Source: CBDBUR01 sp965209065 (GTDB lineage Bacteria > Pseudomonadota > Alphaproteobacteria > JAPOUT01 > G958296285). From it: a stretch of DNA of 64,000 bases. The translations under genes were made by a program, and so were the position numbers. Positions 58,572-64,000 of the stretch are shown here, piece after piece. The notes under the pieces are model-generated. The model ran no database searches and was not told where the DNA came from. It saw only the letters and a list, made by a program, of their open reading frames with translations. The stretch spans positions 1,302,001-1,366,000 of the forward strand of contig OZ242373.1 in assembly GCA_965209065.1 (NCBI GenBank), read 5' to 3'. Each line of letters starts with the position of its first letter. The stretch's first letter is position 1.

Positions 58572-59770
58572 ATCAAAAAACAATAAAACAATTTTTACTT
58601 TTTATTTTTATAGCAACCTGTTTCGTTTCTGTTGCGCGCGCGAACCAGTCCCTATCGCCTAAAGCTTATGAGGCGATACAAGAAGCGCAAACTTTATCAA
58701 CGCAAAAAAAATACAAGGAGGCTTTAATGGGTTTAGATTTTCTACTCACGACAAGCCCCAATGCTTATGAGCGCGCGTTCATTTTACAACAGCAGGCTTT
58801 TATTTGGTCGCAGCAGCAAAATTATACCAAAGCAACCACCCTGCTTAAAAAAATTCTAATGCTATCGCCCTTGCCCGAAGAATTAAAAAATAATGTGCTA
58901 TTTAGTTTGGCGCAAGTTTATGTTGCTGATAAAAAATACAAAGAGGCGATTAAAATTCTTCTTGCTCATATAAAGCAAAAGAACAAGCCTTCGGGTCAAG
59001 TGCTTGCTTTGGTAGCGCAAGCCTTCGCGCTTTTGGAGGAGTATGAAAAAGCGATTCCTTACGCTAAGCGTGCGGTTGCTTCAAGTGCGCGTCCTGATAA
59101 AAGTTGGCTTGGGTTGCTTGCTGGGCTTTACATCACGCAAAAGCGTTATCGTGATGCCTTAACGATTGCCAAGCGTGGCGCGGCACTTTATCCGCGCGAG
59201 AAAATTTTCTGGCGGCAGCTTGTGGGGCTTTACGCCGAGTTCAAGGAGGAAAGGAATCTTTTCACTTCCCTACACGCGATGTTTGAGCTGGGTCTATTAG
59301 AGCGCTCTGATGAATGGACGCGTTTGGCGCGAAGTTATCTTTCGTTCAACGCGCCTTTGCAAGCGGCGCGTGTGCTGGAGGAGGGATTTCGTCAAGGGTT
59401 GATTAAACCGACAGAAAAGAATTATCAGCTTTTGGGTGAAGCGTGGCTGCTGGCGCGCGAGGCGGAGCGTGCGCTCAAGCCTTTAGAGAAGGCGGCGGCT
59501 TTATCTGCGCGCGGGCGCATTTGGTTAAAGCTGGGCGAGGGTTATATGGAAGCGCAAGCGTGGCAGAAGGCGGAGCATGCTTTGGAGCAAGCCTTAAAGA
59601 AAGACAAGGTATCGGATAAGGAAGAGGGTCGCGCGTGGTTATTGCTTGGGCTGGCGCGTTTTCGTCAAGGCAAGCGGGAGCAGTCTTTTGCTGCGCTCAC
59701 GCGGGCGATTGAGTTTGATAGCATCAGCTCGGAAGCGAAAGCGTGGCTCGACTCTTTACGTGCAAAATAA
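58568..59770 (+). CDS. Exported tetratricopeptide-repeat protein of the TonB operon
   Basis: 400 residues with a signal peptide (1-26, ending ARA). At least eight TPR-like helical pairs, for example ALMGLDFLLTTSPNAYERAFIL, YKEAIKILLAHI and AEHALEQALKKDK. A TPR protein closes the DUF3450-TtpC-ExbB-ExbD-TonB operon in gammaproteobacteria as well and is required for uptake there. Likely scaffold at the periplasmic face. Confidence 0.85.
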   Translation: MNQKTIKQFLLFIFIATCFVSVARANQSLSPKAYEAIQEAQTLSTQKKYKEALMGLDFLLTTSPNAYERAFILQQQAFIWSQQQNYTKATTLLKKILMLSPLPEELKNNVLFSLAQVYVADKKYKEAIKILLAHIKQKNKPSGQVLALVAQAFALLEEYEKAIPYAKRAVASSARPDKSWLGLLAGLYITQKRYRDALTIAKRGAALYPREKIFWRQLVGLYAEFKEERNLFTSLHAMFELGLLERSDEWTRLARSYLSFNAPLQAARVLEEGFRQGLIKPTEKNYQLLGEAWLLAREAERALKPLEKAAALSARGRIWLKLGEGYMEAQAWQKAEHALEQALKKDKVSDKEEGRAWLLLGLARFRQGKREQSFAALTRAIEFDSISSEAKAWLDSLRAK

Positions 59771-59790
59771 TCGGGCGCAATAATTCTATA

Positions 59791-60180
59791 TCACCGGTTT
59801 TGGGCGTCTAGTTTAGGCAGGAAGTAGATATTCGCGGCAAGCACGGCAGCCATCACAAGCTCAAAGGCAATGAACTGCCAGGCGAAGTCGGCATAGCCGA
59901 GCAGGTAAGCGAGTGTGCGAAAAAGGGCGGCGGCAAAAACCAAGCAAGCTGGTGCGAGCATCAGCCCACTTTTTCCCTTTTGTAAGCCGAGCAAAGTGAG
60001 TATGCCGCCGACAAGAAAGAAGCTGGTAAAGTCTCCAATTTGCGTGCTTGCGCCGATACCCGACAGCAAGGGCATTCCTAACCCTTTGGCGATGGTTGCG
60101 GGCATAAAAACCCATTGTATTGCGTTCCAAACAAACAAAGCTCCAAAGAGTCCTGCTAGAATTCGTAGAAAAAGTGCCAT
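59791..60180 (-). CDS. Four-helix membrane protein of unknown function
   Basis: 129 residues, mostly hydrophobic, with helices at about 3-22, 44-63, 70-90 and 98-120. AGGAGA supports the ATG at 60180; the ORF opens at 60237. Resembles small DUF-type membrane proteins. I do not recognise the family with confidence. Confidence 0.6.
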   Translation of the reverse strand: MALFLRILAGLFGALFVWNAIQWVFMPATIAKGLGMPLLSGIGASTQIGDFTSFFLVGGILTLLGLQKGKSGLMLAPACLVFAAALFRTLAYLLGYADFAWQFIAFELVMAAVLAANIYFLPKLDAQNR

Positions 60181-60256
60181 AAATGTCTCCTTTTGGTTGA
60201 TGTCCTTATCCTCATATTCTATCACAAAAAATTTCATAGCCGTTATATTTAGTCAA

Positions 60257-60285
60257 TTGACAAGTTTAGGTTTATTTCCTATGAT
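60257..60285 (+). promoter_or_regulatory. Near-consensus sigma-70 promoter for the small secreted protein
   Basis: TTGACA (60257-60262), 17-base spacer, TATGAT (60280-60285). Start site predicted near 60292, about 40 bases before the ATG at 60334. Confidence 0.7.
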
Positions 60286-60333
60286 TTAGGCTAGTTTTGG
60301 ATAAACCAACCTTTTAACTCAAAGGAGAAAAAG

Positions 60334-60777
60334 ATGAAAAAATCATTATTTACATTGGCTTTAGCCCTAGTTGCGTGCTCTAGCATACCTGATATGTCGC
60401 AAGCGATGCAAAGCGGCGAGGCGTCGAAGGGCTTGATAAGGCTTGCCACCACTGGCAACCCGGCGACCCTGAAGAAAGAACTCGGCGGCAAGATTGTTCC
60501 TTCTGCGGACCTCGAAAAGAAGGCGCGGGGCTTGCTTGAAAAGAAAGAGGGCTTAGCGCCAACCGCGCTTGTCACGCCCAATGGCGATATTTACGCGATG
60601 GTCGCGCCAGTGATAACGAAGGATAATTTCATCTACTCGCATAAAGGCAAGATTATACGTATGGATGTCGGCTTCACCGAGAAAACGAACAAGCCCTTTG
60701 TGGTAACGACAATTACTGCTGATGGCGGCTCTTCTGTTTGGGAGCAAATCGGTCATTGGTTTGACAATTTATTCTAG
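60334..60777 (+). CDS. Small exported protein, possible lipoprotein, unknown function
   Basis: 147 residues. The signal peptide contains a lipobox-like LVAC ending at Cys19; cleavage after SQA by signal peptidase I is the alternative. The mature part has TALVTPNGDIYAMVAPVI and HKGKIIRMDVGFTEKTNKPFVVTTITADGGSS. Strong AGGAG and a near-consensus promoter suggest good expression. No family recognised. Confidence 0.65.
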   Translation: MKKSLFTLALALVACSSIPDMSQAMQSGEASKGLIRLATTGNPATLKKELGGKIVPSADLEKKARGLLEKKEGLAPTALVTPNGDIYAMVAPVITKDNFIYSHKGKIIRMDVGFTEKTNKPFVVTTITADGGSSVWEQIGHWFDNLF

Positions 60778-60809
60778 GCTTTCGTTTTTAATAAGCACTT
60801 AAAGGGGGC

Positions 60810-60839
60810 TTGACAAATGGGCGCTTTCTTATTTACAAT
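60810..60839 (+). promoter_or_regulatory. Promoter of katA
   Basis: TTGACA (60810-60815), 18-base spacer, TACAAT (60834-60839). The predicted start is about 35 bases before the katA ATG, with GGAGG at about 60872. Confidence 0.7.
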
Positions 60840-60857
60840 GATTATAAAGTAAATAAG
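60828..60857. promoter_or_regulatory. Perfect 9-bp inverted repeat overlapping the katA -10 box (operator candidate)
   Basis: CTTATTTAC (60828-60836), 12-base spacer, GTAAATAAG (60849-60857). It overlaps the -10 box and transcription start, a typical repressor position. The regulator is unknown and is not encoded nearby. Confidence 0.6.
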
Positions 60858-60880
60858 AACCTATTCCTTAGGAGGAAAGT

Positions 60881-62326
60881 ATGTCCAACACCAAACCCCC
60901 CATCATGACTACGAGCGCCGGCGCGCCGATAAGTGATAATCAAAATTCCCTAACTGCGGGCGCGCGCGGTCCGGTTCTGCTTCAGGACTACCAGCTGATT
61001 GAGAAGCTCGCGCACCAGAATCGCGAACGCATTCCCGAGCGGGTCGTTCACGCGAAGGGCTGGGGAGCGCACGGCACTTTAACCATCACCAATGATATTT
61101 CTAAATACAGCAAGGCGAAGCTGTTCGAGGTTGGCAAGAAAACGCCGATGTTCGCGCGCTTTTCGACCGTTGCTGGAGAGCTCGGGGCGGCAGACGCCGA
61201 GCGCGATGTGCGCGGCTTTTCCCTTAAATTCTACACCGAAGAAGGCAACTGGGATTTAGTTGGCAATAACACGCCGGTTTTCTTTGTGCGCGACCCGCTC
61301 AAGTTCCCCGACTTCATTCGCACACAGAAGCGCCACCCCAAAACCAACCTGCGCTCGCCGACAGCCATGTGGGACTTCTGGTCGCTTTCCCCTGAGAGCC
61401 TTCACCAAGTCACCATTTTAATGTCTGACCGCGGCATTCCAACGGCGCCGATGTTTATGAACGGCTATGGCTCGCACACCTTTAGCTTAATCAATGCTAA
61501 CAATGAGCGCGTTTGGGTGAAGTTTCATTTCAAGACGCAGCAAGGGCATAAGCATTACACCAACGCTGAGGCGGCGGACGTGATTGGCAAATCGCGCGAG
61601 ACCTATCAGGAGAATCTTTTCGGCGCGATTGACCGCGGCGAATTTCCTAAATGGGATATGAAAATTCAAGTGATGACCGAAGAGCAAGCGCAAAAAACGC
61701 CCTTCAACCCGTTTGACTTGACGAAGGTTTGGCAACACGCTGATTTCCCCTTGATTGATGTCGGTGTGCTGGAGCTCAACCGCAATCCCGATAACTACTT
61801 CGCTGAAGTGGAGTTAGCGGCGTTTTCGCCTTCTAATGTTATTCCGGGCATTAGCTGGTCGCCTGACAAGATGTTGCAAGCGCGGGTTTTCTCTTATGCT
61901 GATGCTCATCGTTATCGTCTTGGCACGCACTATGAGGCTTTGCCTATCAACGCGCCTAAAAAAACTGCGGCGGTGCATTACCATAAAGACGGCGCGATGA
62001 GGTTCTTCAAAAATGATGTCGGCAACCCCGATATTTATTACGAGCCCAACAGCTTAAATGGTCCGACTCAAGACCCTTCTTTGGCGGAGCCGCCGTTAAA
62101 GCTATCGGGCGATGCGAATAGATACAACCACCGCGACGGCAATGATGATTATAGCCAAGTGGGCAATCTCTTCCGTCTATTTGATGAGGGGCAAAGGGGC
62201 AGGCTCTTTTCCAATATCGCCGCGGCGATGGAAGGCGTGCCAAAAGAAATTGCCGAACGTCAAGTCGCGCATTTTGCCAAAGCCGACCCTGAGTATGGCG
62301 AAGGTGTGCGCAAAGCATTAGGTTAA
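60881..62326 (+). CDS. katA: Catalase, small-subunit haem type
   Basis: Breaks down hydrogen peroxide. The catalytic histidine is in VHAKGWGAHGTL near residue 60, the asparagine in WDLVGNNTPVFFVRDPLKFPDF near 130, and the haem-ligand tyrosine in RVFSYADAHRYRLG near 340. NHRDGNDDYSQ-like haem-cleft residues appear near 410. 481 residues, the clade 3 small form. No signal peptide, so cytoplasmic. Controlled by its own promoter with an overlapping inverted repeat. Confidence 0.97.
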   Translation: MSNTKPPIMTTSAGAPISDNQNSLTAGARGPVLLQDYQLIEKLAHQNRERIPERVVHAKGWGAHGTLTITNDISKYSKAKLFEVGKKTPMFARFSTVAGELGAADAERDVRGFSLKFYTEEGNWDLVGNNTPVFFVRDPLKFPDFIRTQKRHPKTNLRSPTAMWDFWSLSPESLHQVTILMSDRGIPTAPMFMNGYGSHTFSLINANNERVWVKFHFKTQQGHKHYTNAEAADVIGKSRETYQENLFGAIDRGEFPKWDMKIQVMTEEQAQKTPFNPFDLTKVWQHADFPLIDVGVLELNRNPDNYFAEVELAAFSPSNVIPGISWSPDKMLQARVFSYADAHRYRLGTHYEALPINAPKKTAAVHYHKDGAMRFFKNDVGNPDIYYEPNSLNGPTQDPSLAEPPLKLSGDANRYNHRDGNDDYSQVGNLFRLFDEGQRGRLFSNIAAAMEGVPKEIAERQVAHFAKADPEYGEGVRKALG

Positions 62327-62331
62327 ACCCT

Positions 62332-63621
62332 TTATTTTTTGTTTAAGCGTTCAAGGAGAATTTTTTTATCCAAGAGTTCGCTAAAAACATAAACGCCCTT
62401 TTTATCATAGAGAGCGTTGAAGGGAATCCCGATACGGTTATGACGTTGAAGAAAGCGGGTAATGTCTGCTTGTGGCGTGGTTAAATCGCCCTGCATCAAA
62501 TAAACATCTTGCCGCGATAGCCGCGCAACAACCGCCCTATCGGATAAAACGTTTGCTTTATTATATTGACAGGTGAGACACCATTGCGCGGTAATATCCA
62601 CAAAGACTTTCTTACCAAGTGCCTGTTGCCTTTCAATTTGCGCGGGGTTAAAGGGCTGCCAGTTTAGGTTTGTTTGAAGCGTTTTTTCTGGTATTTCTTT
62701 TGCTGGCGGCAAGAAAAAGGACGTAGCGATTAAAGCGAGCAAAACAAAAGCTGGCGCAGCAAAAGCTGGCACAAAGCGCCATTTTTTCCACGACAACAAA
62801 ATAAGATGAACCCCCGCAAAAATAGCGAGAGCTTGCGCAGCACCTATCTGTTGCGCCAACACCGAAAGCAACCACAGGGCAGAGCCATAAAGAAAAAGCA
62901 CGATGACGTAATGAAAAACTCTAGTGAAGTTATTATTTTTTACTGAAGCAAGCATTTTGCTTGCCCCTTGTGGAAAATGGGCGGAGAGAGTCCCAAAAAG
63001 AATCCCAAAAAGAATCCAGGGCGTGGCAAGTCCAAAAGCGATGGCAGTAAAAATGGCAAAGATAGTCGAAAGCCCTTGCGTCAAAGCGAAAGCGACCGCG
63101 CTTCCCAAAAAGGGCGCGGTGCATGGCGTTGCCAATAAAACAATCAGCGCACCATAAAAGAGGTTCTCGGTTTTTTTGTGTCTGCCAACCCGATTAAGCA
63201 CGTGATGTGCAAATTCCTCCGTGCCTAAATTGAAATTGAGTCTGCCGAGCTGCCACCAAGCGAAAAACAAAAGCAAGCTCATCATAACCATCACGAACAC
63301 CGGCTGCTGAAAATGAAACCCCCACCCAATAACCGCACCTGCTTGCTGTAAAATATAAATCAGCAAAGCAAAAGCATTAAACGCAAGCAGAATACCCAAA
63401 ACAATCCATAAGGATTCGAGTCCGCGACTCTTGAGTCCGCGACTCTCGAGTCCGTGACTCTTGAGTCCGCGACTCTTGTTTGGTTTGGGCGCAAGAGCAG
63501 TCAGGCTATGAAATTTTATCGCCAGCACGGGAAGAACGCACGGCATAAAGTTCAATATAAGCCCGCCCAAAAAGGCGGCAAACAACATCGTGCTAAAAGA
63601 ATTAAGGGCGAGCCATTCCAT
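62332..63621 (-). CDS. DsbD/ScsB-like thiol:disulfide interchange protein without the N-terminal periplasmic domain
   Basis: 429 residues. The transmembrane domain (eight helices) has the conserved MPCVLPVLAIK near residue 27 and ATPCTAPFLGSAVAF near 165, whose cysteines carry electrons. The C-terminal thioredoxin domain has ITAQWCLTCQYNK near 347. The alpha domain of full DsbD is missing. It passes electrons from cytoplasmic thioredoxin to periplasmic partners. Residues 49-68 are a four-fold Ser-Arg-Gly-Leu-Lys repeat in a loop, and a 12-bp duplication lies at 62989-63012. Its start forms one end of a 24-bp palindrome. Confidence 0.88.
   Translation of the reverse strand: MEWLALNSFSTMLFAAFLGGLILNFMPCVLPVLAIKFHSLTALAPKPNKSRGLKSHGLESRGLKSRGLESLWIVLGILLAFNAFALLIYILQQAGAVIGWGFHFQQPVFVMVMMSLLLFFAWWQLGRLNFNLGTEEFAHHVLNRVGRHKKTENLFYGALIVLLATPCTAPFLGSAVAFALTQGLSTIFAIFTAIAFGLATPWILFGILFGTLSAHFPQGASKMLASVKNNNFTRVFHYVIVLFLYGSALWLLSVLAQQIGAAQALAIFAGVHLILLSWKKWRFVPAFAAPAFVLLALIATSFFLPPAKEIPEKTLQTNLNWQPFNPAQIERQQALGKKVFVDITAQWCLTCQYNKANVLSDRAVVARLSRQDVYLMQGDLTTPQADITRFLQRHNRIGIPFNALYDKKGVYVFSELLDKKILLERLNKK
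62989..63012 (-). repeat. 12-bp tandem duplication in the DsbD-like gene
   Basis: Two 12-bp units encode a repeated Ile-Leu-Phe-Gly within a transmembrane helix; a partial third copy follows. Confidence 0.65.
63413..63477 (-). repeat. Four tandem 15-bp units rich in GANTC sites inside the DsbD-like gene
   Basis: Units at 63418, 63433, 63448 and 63463 each carry GAGTC and GACTC with a three-base centre, preceded by GATTC at 63413. That makes nine GANTC motifs in 63 bases. In protein they form a Ser-X-Gly-Leu-X loop repeat. Confidence 0.88.
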
Positions 63622-63642
63622 AATTTGTTATAACAAATTATG
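63619..63642. promoter_or_regulatory. 24-bp perfect palindrome joining two divergent start codons
   Basis: CATAATTTGTTA is followed immediately by its exact reverse complement. The outer CAT and ATG are the start codons of the DsbD-like gene and the SDR gene. The 18 bases between them leave no room for a promoter, which must lie within the coding regions or be shared. It is an operator or mRNA hairpin candidate. Confidence 0.7.
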
Positions 63643-64000
63643 CGTTTAGATGGGAAAAGAGCGTTGATAACTGGCGCTTCGAGTGGTTTGGGCGCGCATT
63701 TTGCGCGTGTCTGCGCGGCGGCGGGGGCAGATGTGATTATCACTGCGCGGCGTAAAGAGCGGCTCGAGGCGCTTGCGCAGGAGATAGGCGAGACGACCGC
63801 GCGCGAGGTTTTGCTCGTGCCGTGCGACATCACCGATAGGGCTGCGGTTGAAATGCTGTTTGCGCAAATTGCCGAGAGGTTTGGCGTGGCAGATGTGATT
63901 ATCAACAATGCGGGTCTTTCGCGCGAGGGCTTGAGCTGGGAGATAAGCGAAGAGGATTGGCAAGCGGTGATGGACACCAACTTGACGGCGGTTTGGCGTG
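63640..64000 (+). CDS. Short-chain dehydrogenase/reductase, N-terminal part, cut by window edge
   Basis: About 120 residues visible. NAD(P)-binding ITGASSGLGAHFARVCAAAGADVIITARRKERL starts at residue 9; VPCDITDRAAV, IINNAGLSREGLSW and NLTAVW follow in the usual order. The catalytic Tyr-Lys lies beyond the edge. The ATG at 63640 is part of a 24-bp palindrome. Substrate unknown. Confidence 0.88.
   Translation, partial: MRLDGKRALITGASSGLGAHFARVCAAAGADVIITARRKERLEALAQEIGETTAREVLLVPCDITDRAAVEMLFAQIAERFGVADVIINNAGLSREGLSWEISEEDWQAVMDTNLTAVWR

Overview
The window reads as a compact chromosome segment of a free-living alphaproteobacterium. The evidence is the gene order pckA / ChvG-like sensor / ahcY, trpF-trpB-trpA-folC-trxA, AddAB instead of RecBCD, rnd-lptC-lptA-lptB followed by a DUF1150 gene, and infC-rpmI-rplT-pheS-pheT-lepA. 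Coding density is very high. Many genes overlap by 4 bases, several divergent pairs share or nearly share their 5' ends, and no gene-free stretch exceeds 300 bases. There is no prophage, insertion sequence or CRISPR array. A marine group such as SAR116 would fit, but the species cannot be named from this sequence alone.

Layout. 1-4.3 kb: pckA (cut by the left edge), a degenerate ChvG-like sensor and ahcY. 4.3-7.7 kb: a ferredoxin-reductase-type flavoprotein, then tsaE-amgK-murU (tRNA modification and cell-wall sugar recycling). 7.7-14.2 kb: addB-addA-trxA. 14.2-23.5 kb, minus strand: aroA-cmk-rpsA-sppA-ihfB-lapA-trpF-trpB-trpA-folC. 23.6 kb: tRNA-Ala, then an ArnT-like glycosyltransferase. 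25.4-36.5 kb: an accessory region made of two minus-strand operons. One holds a chalcone-isomerase-like protein, an MFS carrier, an SDR, a GPH carrier and DUF1428. The other holds a histone-H1-like DUF2188 protein, a flavoprotein, DUF1365, a CFA-synthase-like methyltransferase and a mannose-1-phosphate guanylyltransferase. A plus-strand SDR and nitronate-monooxygenase-like pair separates them. Together they resemble the lipid-modifying gene set linked to singlet-oxygen stress in other proteobacteria. 36.6-45.3 kb: an HCCA-isomerase-like protein, galE, an acyl-CoA-dehydrogenase-like protein, DUF1150, the Lpt export genes with RNase D, tRNA-Leu, uppP, queG and a hydrolase. 45.4-52 kb: the infC to lepA translation block. 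52.4-53.5 kb: tRNA-Ser and a probably acquired HrgA-like nuclease gene. 53.6-59.8 kb: an FAD monooxygenase and a TtpC-type TonB energy-transduction operon. 59.8-64 kb: two small envelope proteins, katA, a DsbD-like gene and a truncated SDR.

The most interesting regulatory and structural signals are these. A probable pheST attenuator has an Arg-Phe-Phe-Phe leader sequence abutting a terminator hairpin. A 24-bp perfect palindrome has the two divergent start codons (DsbD-like gene and SDR) at its ends. A 9-bp inverted repeat overlaps the katA -10 box. infC appears to start at a rare ATA codon. Short tandem duplications (12-21 bp) recur across stop codons and inside tolerant protein segments, and one of them packs nine GANTC sites into 63 bp.
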